Source of the DNA: Mucor racemosus | Taxonomy: Eukaryota > Mucoromycota > Mucoromycetes > Mucorales > Mucoraceae | DNA: 64,000 nt | Direction of reading: 5' to 3' | Assembly: GCA_027405735.1 (NCBI GenBank) | Contig: JAPEHQ010000013.1 | Span: 992,001 to 1,056,000 of the forward strand | In this document: in pieces, positions 38,470 through 52,585 of the stretch | Position numbering within the stretch: the first letter of the stretch is position 1 | How the letters are laid out: each line of letters begins with the position of its first letter | Notes under the pieces: model-generated | Seen by the model: the letters and a program-made list of their open reading frames with translations, nothing else | Database searches by the model: none | Told to the model about the DNA's origin: nothing | Position numbers and translations under genes: made by a program

Positions 38470-39200
38470 CTAATTACCTGAAATATTAATATCCATCTTG
38501 TGCGCCAAGAACAAATGTCTTTTAAACGAGGATTTGCTATATACTTTTTTACAAACCGTGCAATAGTTATTGGGATCTTTAGGATCAGGGAGAACCTCTT
38601 GCTTCTTTGGTTTACCCAAAGGTTTCAAGAGCATATGGTGAACTCGTCTTAAATGAGTATTATACAAATTTCTGTCCGGATGAGATCTTTCACAAGATCT
38701 ACAATAGAAATTGGGATCATCAACATCAGGCTGCAAATCCAAGTGTTTAACCCTATTGACATTGGGTTTGATATTATGCACTGATTTGAGATGACTATAA
38801 TATTCTCTGCAACCTTTTATATTTTCATTACATCTACGACAATAGAAATACGAGTCTCTGTTCATTGGGATAACTTTGGGCTCTTCTAAATTCAGATAGA
38901 GGATATAAGGCTTTCAGTTGGTATTAACGTGATATTTATATAGTAAACCATACCATTTCCAGTTTCATCTGATTTATCAGTACTTGTTTCAGGCTTTACT
39001 ACGATAGCTTCAATATTTGCCTTTTTACCAACTGAACATTCATTTTTTTGGATATCAAGTTCTAAAGCATCTCTTTTCCTTTTGCATGATAACGCGCATT
39101 CAACTTCCTGATTTGCACAAGAGCCCTCACCATCATGTCCAAGGATTTTCAGACTCATAACAATGTCCTCTTCCTTTATTGTAACATTTTTGTCACTCAT
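38470..39200 (-). CDS. Small C2H2 zinc-finger protein, paralogue of the 24.7-27.4 kb gene
   Basis: Two exons (39200-38954, 38885-38470) with a 68-nt intron; 220 aa. The N-terminal 83 residues are acidic/polar with IKEED and VVKPE, both resembling the SUMO consensus. Exon 2 encodes three C2H2 fingers (YFYCRRCNENI, FYCRSCERSH, NYCTVCKKVY) with the same DDPNFYC/DPNNYC linkers as the ten-finger protein. The intron sits at the same place, between the acidic region and the fingers, and in the same phase. This shared architecture argues for duplication of one ancestral gene. The stop follows a GT (GGTAATTAG), so a further small 3' exon cannot be excluded. Confidence 0.8.
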
Positions 39201-39665
39201 TTCTTGATGTGATATGTACGTTTTATCAAATACAAAGTTGACAGAGTGAGGAAGAGAAACTTTTTCTTTTTACAATGTGCCCATAAGCCACTTGCGCCTT
39301 GTTTGTGTATTGTTTAGTTTTTACAGGTTTAACCAACCTTATTTCAAGCTATTATTATTTTTCTTATTTGCGGGGCTTTTTAGTATTTCTTGATCCGAGT
39401 TCCTGAAACCAGAGTTTCTTCAAAAGAAGGCCACAAAACAGTTAATATTTACTGCATTTTCGAAAAATAAAAATGCCACAATAAATCTCATATGTATTCA
39501 AACACAATTTTAATAATCAATATGTTACAAGTCGATCGATACGGTCGAAAAAATCCTTTAAATAGTGGTAACTTTTTCTTTTATCAAATAATTACTTTAG
39601 AGTTACTACTACTACTACTACTAGATTAATTGATAGACTTATGCCATTACTATTAAATATGCATA
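39201..39665. other. Spacer
   Basis: AT-rich spacer holding the small C2H2 gene promoter and the 3' end of the G-patch gene. It contains a TACTAC triplet run at 39604-39621. No gene is seen. Confidence 0.4.
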
Positions 39666-40960
39666 CTAACGATTACCGTACAGTCTCTTTCGTGCCTTTT
39701 TATGATTTTGTTTAAAAAGTTTAATAACCACCCAAATTTTATGCCATTTGTATTTATTTTTTCTCAAAATTTGCCATTTAAACTTACCGTATCAAGAGTT
39801 CTGCTTTGATAAGAACCACCTCCAGAACCTACATCGCGTTTTGCAGTTGATCCTATACCTGCTGATTGTGCATAGCTTTCGGCCTTGACTGGATCCAAAA
39901 TACCTGAACCATCTTTACCTAAACCTTCACCTTTTTTCCATCCCATATTTGCCAACATACGAGCACCTTTATTATCATCTGCAATTGGTGTATACATAGA
40001 GGCTTGATTTATAGTCGCTCTAAATGTCAAATCAAATTAGAACTGTAAAGGTTTTTGAATAAAAAAATACATACTGTTCACGTTTTGACAAGGTTTGTTG
40101 TCTAGGAGGTGAAGATGGGGGAGATAAAACTGGTCTTTCTGGTTGTCCGTATGCTTGTCTTCTTTCAGCTGCTCTATTACGATACTTAAATAGGTATTAG
40201 AAAAGCATTTAGCATAAAACGAATTAACAATCTCAATTACCTCTACAGCTTGCTCCTTGTCTTTATCTTGTTGTTCCGTTTGAATGAATTGTAATTTGAG
40301 TTTGGCCTTGTTCACAGCAACAGGATCTTTTAGATTATTCTAAATGTTCGAAAATATGTCTTGTTTAACAATGTCCAATTGTACAATCGTATATAATATG
40401 CCCAGCCCTTCTCTCTCTCCTCTCCCCCCCCCCTCCTCAACCCCTTTCTCTCTCTCTCTCTTCTCTCCTAGCAAATGTAAAAATAATATGTGTACATGTT
40501 CGTACTTTATGAAGTTCAGATATAGCTTGATGTCTTTCTAAATCTGCTTTTGTTTTAAATTTGCGTTGACACAGCAAACAAGCCATTGCTGATAAATCAG
40601 CAAATTCAGATTTGGCCAAGTCTTGTTCTGTTTTAAGGTCTGATTCTTGTTTGAGTTCTTCCTTTTTTCTATTCCAACGTTCTAATTGACTATAAACCTA
40701 ATACATGATTTAATTAGATTGGTAATTAACTTTCCAATCCACATTTTTACTTTTTTGGTAGCAATTGGTGCTGCTGTGGTATCTTTATCTGAACGTTTAC
40801 GTTTCTTTTCCTCTAATGCCACTGCTCCAGCTGCTGCAGCTGCTGCTGTCGCTTTATCGTTTTTCTTTTCTTGTTTGGAATCTGTTGATTCTTTCACTTT
40901 TTCTTGTTCAATTTTAGATTTTATTACAAACTTGAACGCTGGTTTCTGCTGATTAAACAT
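39666..40960 (-). CDS. G-patch / C2H2 protein resembling the C-terminus of RBM5/RBM10
   Basis: Six exons (40960-40751, 40697-40506, 40339-40241, 40184-40075, 40019-39788, 39695-39666); 290 aa. After a Lys/Ala-rich N-terminus comes a zinc-finger-like block (CLLCQRKF...H126, H133), then RNRAAERRQAYG, and a G-patch (about 220-262: GARMLANMGWKKGEGLG). This order is that of the C-terminal third of animal splicing regulators RBM5/RBM10; no RRM or OCRE domain is present, so it is either a short fungal homologue or lacks upstream exons. A role in pre-mRNA splicing is inferred. The 166-nt intron 2 holds a CT-rich tract and a C-run. The last exon is 30 nt. A start at 41077 is possible but gives no family-like sequence. 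Confidence 0.8.
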
Positions 40961-42534
40961 TTTATATTTATAATTAACAAGAGCAAAACAATGGAAGCTC
41001 AACGAATATGTGATACCAACATAAAATTGTGACTGATTGATATCTCCAACTGTGCAAATACGAATGGCCTGCACCATTTTTTGAGGGTAAGAATAATTTT
41101 AAGCAATTTTATTTTGGGTAAAAATTAAGTTCAGTACTGTTTTTAAAATTAAAACATATATCCAACTTACAATATTTACTCTCATATTTTTTTCTTTTCT
41201 ATTAATTAGATAGAAATCTATTTTTATGAAAATTGTTTTAAGCTGTGAAGCATGGTTTTGCAGTAATAGTAACCAAAAATCACATTCAAACGCCGATGTG
41301 ATTTTCGATCACCAAATCTTGAAAAATGCCATTTTGGAAATTCTTGATTACATTTTCGCGTTTTTCTTCAAAGCGTACTATGTAAATTTGAGAAGCTCAA
41401 TAATAGCTATCAGTAGAACTCCTAATTCTGCATCGAGTGGTGGTATTTTTTTGAAATGTTTTCACCAAAAAAGTTGCATAATTTTGAAAAATAAGATTAA
41501 CGGTTTTTTGCCTAAAACTCTATTTTATAAATAATCAATAACCAAATAAATGCTTTGATGTAAAAAATCGAAAAAATATGGTCATTTTGAGCTTAGGAAA
41601 GGCTTAGTAAAAAATCCCATTTTTGGGGTCAAAATACCAATTAAACGATTTTTACCGATTTTTGCCTATACTTGTAAGGGTCGAGAGGTCGATATTAATT
41701 ATGTTTTTCATCACCCAAAAAACTAGAGATAAAAATTTAGAGAGAAGCTATATAATTTAAGAAATAGTTTTGACCAACTTTGAGCTTCAAATTTGTGCAA
41801 AATGTGCGTAAAACAATTCTTTAAAAATGTCGTCTTTTTGCTGGTTTCTGCACAAATATGAGCAATGGAATGTATAGTTCTTATAATAGAACCCTATTTG
41901 GATGCTTTAAATTATTCAATTGAATCAACAACAAATGAATAAAGTTGCCATTTCATTTTGTTTTCTATTGAAACGCCTATTTTGTGTCAGCAATACAGTT
42001 TTTGTTTTAGCTCAGAAAGCAATTGTGGTCGCGTTTGTCTTTTTTGATACCACTGATCTGACATAAATTAGTGTACAAAAGGCACGGTAAAAGAACAATA
42101 TCTTTATTTGATAGTAAAAATTGCAACAAATACGTATTATTAGCCACCATTAATCCCAGAAATTAACTCGATGCATCCTAAACCCAAATGCTTGTTTCTC
42201 ATTTCAGGAGTGTGAATTCAGTGTATTCATAAGCAATGTATCGATTTAAAATAACGTGCATTCTCTATTACGGTGCTATTTGACACAATAAGGATAAACG
42301 TGAGCAACATTAGAATTAAAAATGACCTTTTCCCCATTAATTCTGCCGGAGAAAAGAATCGTACTAGTATTAATACAATTAGTAAACAGCTCGAAAAATT
42401 TGCGAAGCTGTCTGAATCTCAAGTTTGAGTGATAAATAAAAGAGTTTTTGACAAGCATTTCTATTTATTAATTGTTTCTTTTGCCTTAATACCTTTTTAT
42501 TTTTTTGTATTTCCCGGGAAAAAAACTATACAGG
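40961..42534. other. Divergent intergenic region
   Basis: About 1.6 kb of AT-rich DNA between two divergent genes; promoters of both must lie at its ends. 41580-41600 contains the reverse form of the degenerate R4 word (GGTCATTTTGAGCTTAGGAA). No gene is supported. Confidence 0.45.
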
Positions 42535-44937
42535 ATGGCAGCAAGTGTCTCAGGTTTCAACTATGATGATTATCCTGTCATTGTAGGCATTGATTTTGGT
42601 AAATGAATTCTCGAAAGTTATGCATAGTCAATTAGAGCTAAAGTGTGGATATATAATTATATAGGTACTACCTTTTCCGGTTGTTGTTATGCCTTTGCAC
42701 AAAATGAAGAAGTGATTGATATAGTTAAATGGTAAAATGTCATTTATTTGTTTCATAAACACATGTTATTAACAAGTTTGATAGGCCAAAGCAGAATAAT
42801 AATGTTTATCCAAAGGTAAAATTAAGATTGGTAACATCAATTTATGGTATTAACATCATGCAAACGTCTAGACTCCCACACTATCATTATACAGAAAAGG
42901 ATCGACACAAGTTTTAGACTGGGGACATGGAGCAAGAAGAACAGCAATGAAGCCAAATAGCTCGGATCTTTTATTATTATCCAAATTCAAATTATACCTT
43001 GATGAGCATTTACAGAACGAAACATTACCCAATAATCTCAACATTATCGATGTCATTGCTGATTATTTACAATTGTTTCATAACCATGTCTGTGCTGAAT
43101 TATTAAAAGGGTTTGCAGGAAATTACGATCAAAGTAAATTTCGCTATGTAAGTTGATCATTCATCAAGGGAAAAAAAAGACAACAGCAACTAATTTGATA
43201 ATAGTGCTTGACTGTGCCTGCCATGTGGACAGATCGTGCAAAAGCAGCAATGCGTGAAGCTGCTATTAGAGCAGGATTAGTTTTACGTACGGATCCACCC
43301 GAAAGATTAACATTAATTTCAGAACCTGAAGCAGCAGCGCTTTACTGTGAGAAAAAGTCGGAGCAATTTAATTTATCGCATGGACAAAGATTTATGATAT
43401 GTGATGCTGGTGGTGGAACTGTGGATCTTATTGTATTCGAAATTGATGAAAGGGCGCCTGGAAAGTATGTTTTTGTGTCTATTTGGTAAATAAGTTAATT
43501 GATCTAATTTGTTTTAATTTAGGCGTACTTTAAAAGAAGTTACAAATGGTCATGGTGCTACATGTGGATCTGGTTTTCTGGATTCTCGTATGCGTGATTA
43601 TATCACTCGTAAATTTGCTCATATTGGTCCAATCAATGATCCGGCAATGGAGCATATTATGGAGACATTTGTTAATATCATCAAGGTAAAACCATGATTA
43701 TATCTTGTAGAATAACCATTAATTTCTATATTAGCCGGAATTTGATGGTGAAGAAGATCACTTTTTAGATTTACCAGCATCTATGGGTTTGGGTGATTTA
43801 ACTGATGAATCAATTGGTTTAGAAAATGGATGTTTACTACTTCCTGCTATAGAACTCTGTAATGAAATTTTTGAACCAGTTGTATCTCAAGTTTTGGGAT
43901 TAATCGATAATCAGTTAATGCAATCACCTATTCTAGAAGCCATTTTTTTGGTAGGTGGTTTTGGTCAATCTAATTATTTGTTTAAGCGAGTTGAAGATAT
44001 TTTTGCTGATCGAGTTGGTATGATTGGAGTACCTCCTCGTGGTGAATTAGCAGTTGTTCGCGGTGCTGTTTATTTCGGTTTAAATCCTCAAACAGTTACT
44101 GAACGTATTTCTAGACGTACTTATGGAGTAGAAACTCGCATGTTGTTTCAAAATGATATTGATCCACCAGGGCTTTCTGTTATTGGTGTAGATGGAAGAA
44201 ATTATTGTCGACAAAGATTTAGTGTTTATGTTCATAAAGGTCAAAGTATAGGTGTAGATGAATGCGTGTCTAAAACCTTTATTATCAGTTATCCAAATGA
44301 TACAGATTCAGATCTCTATGCATATGATGGTGATGGGCCTGTACCACGTCTCACAACAGATCCTCAAATCCAAAAAGTCGGTCATTTTCCTATTCGTATG
44401 CCTAAATTAGAAGGTGTCAAACCCGGCGATAAGGTTACTTTAACAATTCGCATGTATTTTGGTTTAACTGAAATTAAGATTGAATGTGTTATTCAAGATC
44501 AAATATTTGTATTTACATCTGCGTTTGATGTTGCTGATGCTCGTACTACTACAGCTAATATTCAAACTCCAAGTGGAGCTCCCCCCAACAATATAGCTTA
44601 TATGCCATCACCAACAATTCAACCAATGCCTGGAATGTCTGCTGTTGTATATCCACCAAGTGGATATTCTCCAACACCTGTACAACCACTATCATTACAA
44701 CAACAACATCAAGGGTATCCTGCTAGTGTAATGCCACCAAACAATAATGCTGTATATGAAAATAAAAATCCTACCATGAGTTATAGTTCATTACCACCAA
44801 CAACGCAACAACAACAGCAACAAAAAGATTATTATAATCAACAACAACAATATCCACCTCAAGGATATTATGATACTAATACAAATCCTTCTCAACAACA
44901 AAATCCAATGTATCCTCCTAACACTAATTACCGTTAA
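42535..44937 (+). CDS. HSPA12-like Hsp70-family ATPase
   Basis: Seven exons (42535-42598, 42665-42731, 42785-42815, 42872-43147, 43205-43464, 43523-43685, 43735-44937); 687 aa, similar to animal HSPA12A/B. The actin-like ATPase fold shows phosphate-1 loop IDFGTTFSG, split by intron 1, and phosphate-2 loop CDAGGGTVDL. The adenosine segment FLVGGFGQSNYL and the VRGAVYFG element follow. A canonical Hsp70 substrate-binding domain and EEVD tail are absent; instead the C-terminal about 120 residues are Pro/Gln/Tyr/Asn-rich with poly-Gln runs. Such HSPA12-like proteins are numerous in Mucoromycota by recall, and their clients are unknown. It is probably cytosolic. Exon 3 is only 31 nt. Confidence 0.9.
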
Positions 44938-45101
44938 TATATAATTTTAGAAACATGTCAAACCGGCGCCAAACATTACAAAACCTTTAAAATAAAATAT
45001 TTTGTTTGTTTTTTCTTTCTTTCTTTTTTAACATATAAATATACAGAAATTCCTCTTTTAATCCATCCTTGTTCTATTATTATTCTTTAATTCTTATAAC
45101 A

Positions 45102-47652
45102 ATGGAATCACCTATACAAGCACAACATATAAATCCTCATCCGCAACAACTGTATCATAGCAACCAAAGTGATGTTGCCATGAGACCAAGAAAAGTGATT
45201 GGGAAATTCTTTCTATTCAAAACTTTGGGTAGAGGATCTATGGGAAAAGTTAAGTTAGCATTAAATACAGAAACAAATGAAAAGGTAATATAGTTTTTTT
45301 TTTGTTATTGTAAATTAATAATTGAATATATCTATATAGGTTGCTGTCAAAATAGTTTCTCGTAAATTACCATTGAATAAAATATCACCACCAACAAAAA
45401 AAGAAAGAGATGCTGAAATCAGTCGAGAAATTAGAACTATTCGAGAAGCCAGTATTATGCTCTTATTAGATCACCCTTTTATTGCTAGATTGGATGAAAT
45501 GGTGTTAGTAGATAACTTTTATTACTTGTTCATGGAATACGTGGATGGAGGTCAATTGTTAGATTACATCATTTCGCACGGTAAACTTAAAGAAAAACAA
45601 GCAAGGCAATTTTCAAGACAAATAGCTAGTGCTTTAGGTAAGTTTTGTCGGGATCAATGCAATCTGATTTAAACTGAGAATATATATATATTTATATATA
45701 TTTATACAATAGATTATTGTCATCGCAATTCAATTGTACATAGAGATTTGAAAGTAGAAAATATCTTGATTTCAAGATCTGGTACTATTAAGATTATTGA
45801 TTTTGGTTTATCAAATGTATTTTCTCCAAAATCTCATCTTTCTACATTTTGTGGATCTTTATATTTTGCTGCACCAGAATTACTAGATGGAAGAATGTAC
45901 ACTGGTCCTGAAGTAGATGTATGGAGCTTTGGTGTTGTAATATATGCGCTAGTAGTAGGACAGGTCCCATTTGATGATAACCGGTTAGCTGCGATGCATG
46001 CTAAAGTAAAACAAGGAATTGTGGAATATCCTGGACATCTGTCTTCTGATTGTAAAAGCTTATTGCAACGCATGTTGGTGACAAATAGAAAACAGCGCGC
46101 TTCAATGTCCGAAGTTGTTGTGCATCCATGGATGAATAAAGGTTATGATGCGCCAGTAGAAAATTACTTGCCAAAAAGAAAACCACTTCAACTTCCAATT
46201 GATATGAACGTTGTTCGTGGAATGAAAGGGTTTGAATTTGGATCTGAAGATGCAATTAAAAGTAAATTAGAATCTTTGATCACTTCTGAAGAATATGAAG
46301 CAAATGCCAAACAGTTGGAATCAATGTCAGATCGATCATTTGAACAGGTGCCCTCAAGCCATTTATTACGAAGAAAATCTTTTTCTTACGCTATGAATGA
46401 TCCTCAATCAATTCCTGCTGCATATGATCCATTGATCTCTATATACTATCTAGTACAAGAACGTATGCAAAAAGATGCGTTATCCAAGAAACATTTCGAG
46501 CAACTACAAGATCAATCAAATGAATCATCCAAAAACGAAGAATCAATTGGTATATCTTATACTGCTCATGGTAAAAAATATGTTCATCATCAAACCAACC
46601 AACAAGAGCAAGATGTTGTGCAACACGCTCTGGATGTTGCATCAATTTCTCCTAGAGCTTCGTCTGATTTTGGACATGGCCATCGTCGCAACATATCTGA
46701 TGCATCAGCAGCTTCTACGCTTTCTGCATCCACATCTGCCGCTGCTTCTACTAGCAAACCCAATATTCTTCGTCGTTTAAGTCGTCGTCTAAGCAGACAA
46801 CATCAATCAGAAGATGTTAATGCACCAATTCCAAACACAAAACAAAATAGAAGAGACTCGGACCATGTACCCATTATCATCACCAAGCAAATTACTGTAG
46901 ATGACGCTCCTATAGTAACACTGAATGGATCTCCCGTGATAGTCGAGCATCATTCCTCATCTCACGATCAGGGCCAAGATATTGGCAACGATAGATTAGG
47001 TAAAAAATTCAATAATTTACTCAAACGAGCTACATCAATTACTGTAAAAGACTTGCCATCTACAAATCACGGTACCGAGCATAAGGTACCAACAGAGAAA
47101 TTTGATCGTCGTCCTTCATCATGCACAACTACCATTGAGCGTAGTCCTTCTAGTTTATCAGGTCAGGACGAAGTTAGAAGAAGACGTAACCATCAAGATC
47201 ACGCCGCTAATGCTTTATTAGCATTACCTACAAGCGACCCTGTGCTCGCTATCGAAGAAGATAACTTTGTTGACCACAAAAAGCAAAAAGCAGACGATTC
47301 TGTGAAATACGTCTATCTTAAAGGCTTGTTCTCAGTATCAACTACTTCCAACAAAAAGGCTTTTGTTATTCGTGAAGAAATCATTCATGTTTTAGAGAAA
47401 AAGAATATTACATATCATGAAAAGAAGGATAGATTTGAATGCTTTATGAGTAGCAGGCAAGGTGGAAAATTGTGCGATACTTCTAATGATGATGATATCA
47501 GTAAAGACCCTTTAGCTGTACGTTTCGATATTTATATCGTTAAAATACCTTGGTTATGGGGTATGCGTGGTATTAGATTTAGACGTGTTAGTGGTGATTC
47601 ATGGAGGTACAAAACTACCTGTAGTATGATTTTAGACAGCTTAAAGTTGTAA
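45102..47652 (+). CDS. Ser/Thr protein kinase of the KIN1/MARK (Par-1) type
   Basis: Three exons (45102-45284, 45340-45637, 45713-47652); 806 aa. The kinase domain runs about 35-300: glycine loop GRGSMGKV (43-50), VAVK Lys65, catalytic HRDLKVEN (170-177), DFG at 190-192, T-loop STFCGSLYFAAPE and DVWSFGVVIYALVVGQVPF. The C-terminal about 100 residues form a KA1 domain (VRFDIYIVKIPWLWGMRGIR ... WRYKTTCSMIL), which binds acidic membrane lipids. Kinase plus C-terminal KA1 is the plan of fungal Kin1/Kin2 and animal MARK, acting in polarity, exocytosis and cell-wall integrity. The linker is Ser/His-rich. The ATG at 45102 was preferred over the codon at 45069, which would add a hydrophobic leader. 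Confidence 0.92.
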
Positions 47653-48204
47653 ATAAAAATAAAAACAAAAAAAAGTAATAAATAGTGCACTCGCATTGAT
47701 AAAAAGTGCTTTTTTCAAGCAACATTCAGTCGCTTTTTTGACGAAACAACATTCCGCCATGTTCTTTAGATGCTCTTAATTGCTTACCGATTATCAGTAA
47801 TCATAAGCATCATTATTGTGTTCATAAAAACCCTTTAAAGAATGATTTACGACTCACTGTCAAGATAACCTAGGCTTGAAAACATTTTTAATTTCGGGCA
47901 CACTCCTGATACCTTTTAATTATATCCTTTTTTAAGTATTATTTATCAAATATGAAAATATACGACACAACACGTGGTTTTATTAGAAAGAAATATCATG
48001 TTTTGCGGATGGTTTCCTCAATTCACAGTGATCTGTGAGAGTAGAAGTATAAATTTTTATGCAGGATATATGTAAATCTACCTACTATGTATAATTGGAG
48101 ATTAATTGGATTAATATTCACAAGGATGGGATTTTTTTCTTTGTTTTCTGCAGTTGTAAATATTAGTTTATTATTTTGTAAAACTTAAAATTCGTTATCC
48201 AGGG
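47653..48204. other. Spacer 3' of kinase gene
   Basis: AT-rich, no gene seen; contains the kinase gene 3' end and runs to the edge of repeat R1 copy D. Confidence 0.4.
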
Positions 48205-49370
48205 CTTAATTTCTGTATTCACAAGATAGATCTAATTGATTGCTACTCTGTATTTTTTGTTTCAGCCAAAAATATTGATTTTTCATCGAGATAATCAAAA
48301 TAATAGTCGATATCACAGCTTACAGCTTATGATAACTGGGTTCCAACATTTATTTTAAAAAATGGACGAAAAATGATAAAAAAAACAAAATCGTTTAATT
48401 GATCATGAACTGCAAAGTAAGTCGACCTAGTATACTAAATGGTTTTTGTACAGTTTTGGATTCTGCATCCACCTAAATAAAAGTCAGACAAACATTTCAC
48501 ATTAAATGTTGCGTAAAATTCGAATGAAATTTTGGAGGTTTTTTGAAGATACACATCACTTTTTATAAGCATATTTAAAATATAACTAATGGAAATGATG
48601 CGCAAAAAAATTATCTATCGATCAAGCTATTGTAATATTTTCTAGCTGCATTATTCGTAGAGAAAACAACATTTTTGTGCAAATTTTTTTCTGTTTCAGA
48701 ATTTGGGATGAGGGTATACAAGGGGAAAATGGACGCCAGAAATGGAGGTACCTTTTTATATACATTTTTGAGAATATCTCCACGAAAAATCAATATTTTG
48801 AAAAACTCTAAATTGGGTCTGAGAGAGCTCAACGAGCTGGATGACATGAAAGCAAAAAAAATGTTGCTCAATTTAGCCAATATTTTGAAACCTACTATAG
48901 AAATGTCAAAAAAAATGAAAAAAAAATAAAGGTCCTCAGAATTTTTTTATATTAAAATATGTTATAGAGCACTTTAAAACAAGTAAGTATTATTATTAGA
49001 AAGTGTTAGTATAGCTTAATTTTTTCTGGAGATATGAAGCCTCAAAGTTTTCAATCCATTAGCAGTGAAATACGCGTAAAAAATCTGAAACCTTAGCACT
49101 GAAAAATTAATACCAACTGTAAAAAGTAGGATATTTCCGGATACTTGTTTTTGGATTACAGGTGAGCATCTCAGGCACATTGGCATATATTTTTTTCTTG
49201 GTGTTATTTAGTGAAAAAAAAAAGTAGAACAGGGATGAAAAATGAGACCCAGTTTTCAAGGAAAAAGCAGTAAATTTTACGCGTTTTTGAGTCTTTCGTG
49301 AGATATAAAATAAATTTAGGGATAGGTAGCATAATGCGATCAATTCATTTCTATTTAGTAGTGTCTAGGG
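48205..49370 (+). repeat. Dispersed repeat R1, copy D (left end truncated)
   Basis: Matches copy A from about 395 to 1540, ending at GTGTCTAGGG. The core block (about 48640-48930) is nearly identical to copy E at 63560-63835: the encoded 84-residue stretch differs at only three or four positions, so D and E are recent relatives. The left ~350 bp present in copies A and C are missing. Confidence 0.75.
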
Positions 49371-49614
49371 TATATCCTAAAAATGTTTATTATGAGGTTA
49401 GTTATAGAAAGAAGGCATACTCCGATTTTGAAGATTTTCTTTACTGGCATTCTTTGGTCAATGGCCGTAATTTGAAAGTGAGTCCATAATTAATGCTTCT
49501 TCAAAAAAGTGGCTGCCAAATAACCCCCTATACTCGCCCTGTACTATTGATGAGTTAAATGTAAACTTTGATATAGTCGTTACAAATAAATTTTACAAAG
49601 AGTACAACAATATT

Positions 49615-51227
49615 ATGGCGAATATTAGGAATTTTGCCAACCAAATACGACAAGCCTATACATCACAAGATGAACAATTATTTGGTCAACTTATCACCAT
49701 TGATATATCGAGTCCAACAGTAAACGCACTTGCACAAGACCTTATTCACGTAAGTTTATTTTAGGATTTATTATTCTACAATTCATGTTGAGTAAAAAGT
49801 TTTCTATTAGACAAATGAAGATCAAGCACAACAAATCATCAATAATGCACTTGAAGATACTTCTTACGCATTAGCTGAAGCAATGAATAATTACTTGGAT
49901 GTTGTACGCTATTTGACAAACAATGATATTGATTTTGTGTTTGATACTTTTGCAAACTTTTACAGGTTAGCTTTTGGTCAGAGAAATAGAAAATGAAATT
50001 CCAAACCTGACAAAATATGTATAGAACCTTGATTCCTGTATTCAATGGATCGGACACTTTCTACATGGTGCCAGTGATTAAATCACTTTCAACATCTCTA
50101 GTACAATTAGCATTTCGTGTAAGTTTTGTAGGCTTTTTAACAAGGACTTCAAAATTAAGATCATAATTTGTAGGTTGATAAAATGGGATTAATAGGAAAA
50201 GCTCGCAAAGCAAATGCAGCAGCTAGATTAGTCTCAAAAGTATTCAACATTATGTTGGCTGATAGATCACCTATGGAAACATCAAAACGACAAGGCATAT
50301 TCCATATCACAAATTTAGCATTCAAAGTTTATTTCAAATTAAATTCAGTCAGAATGTGTCAAACATTCATATCAAATATTAGGACAGGTGGTTTAGAATT
50401 AGAAATGTTTCCAATCAGTCAACAAGTAACCTACAAATATTACATTGGAAGGTATTCACTTTATCATGGACGTTTAGTACAGGTTAGTAAGAAAGCAATG
50501 CAAAAATTTTGGATAGCAACCAACAAATAACATCTCTACAGGCTGAAGAGTGTCTCTTATTTGCATTTGAAAAATGCCATGCTCATCAATGGCACAACAA
50601 GAGAATGATTTTACATTATTTGATACCTACACGTATTATTTTAGGGCACTTTCCATCAATTCAATTACTCGAAAAATATCAAATTGCACCGCCCTACGTT
50701 AATCTGATGAAAGCCATTCGTTCTGGCAACATTCACGCCTATCTTGAACATTTAGAAGCTTATTTTGATTACTTTTATAGCCGCTTAACTTATTTGCTCT
50801 TAAAAGAAAGAGGGATTGTGCTCGTTTGGCGTTGTTTACTCAAGAACATGTACACTCACAAGCATGGTACTGAATCTGCTCCGTTATTAGAATTTGAAGA
50901 ATGTCGTAAAGCCTTTATCTTTTCTTCTAAAGATGATTCATATGATTACGATGATATAGAATGTATATTAGTCTCATTAGTGAGCCAGGTAACTTTAATT
51001 AACCATATAAATCAATTACAATAGCTGATCTAATTTGTTTATAGGGTTATATTCGTGGTTATATTCAGCATGGACGTCAGCGACAAGTTTTTAGTAAAGT
51101 CAGTGCCTTTCCACCTATATCAAAAGTTCGTATTCATGCTGAAAGATATAATGAAGCCTTGATAGAAGATCATTTAATTCAAACGCAATTAACAATACCT
51201 AATGAAATCAAACAATTAATGAATTAA
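49615..51227 (+). CDS. PCI-domain protein, PCID2 / Thp3-Csn12 type
   Basis: Six exons (49615-49749, 49811-49965, 50025-50118, 50174-50482, 50542-50988, 51045-51227); 440 aa. Family-like segments in order are NIRNFANQIRQAY at the N-terminus, FHITNLAFKVYFKLNSVRMC, QQVTYKYYIGRYSLYHGRLV, AEECLLFAFEKCH, NKRMILHYLIPTRIILGHFP and a C-terminal winged-helix end IRGYIQHGRQRQVFSK, close to human PCID2. PCI proteins of this group act in mRNA export (TREX-2 with Sem1) or in transcription-coupled RNA processing. The start ATG at 49615 was chosen because it begins the family sequence. The frame stays open upstream to about 49480, close to repeat copy D, so an extra 5' exon is possible. Confidence 0.88.
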
Positions 51228-51397
51228 AGTTTTTATGATTTATTTGAAAAAAAAAAAAGCAATTTATTTTGAATAAGAGAGTTTTTTTTTTTAATTGCAA
51301 AGAAAAAAAGAGAATATAATGCTATTATTTTTTTTTCTTGGTATTCATATTGAGAGTATCATGTTGATATTGATTTGAAAATTTGATAAGAATCGAT

Positions 51398-52585
<1,188 letters not shown>

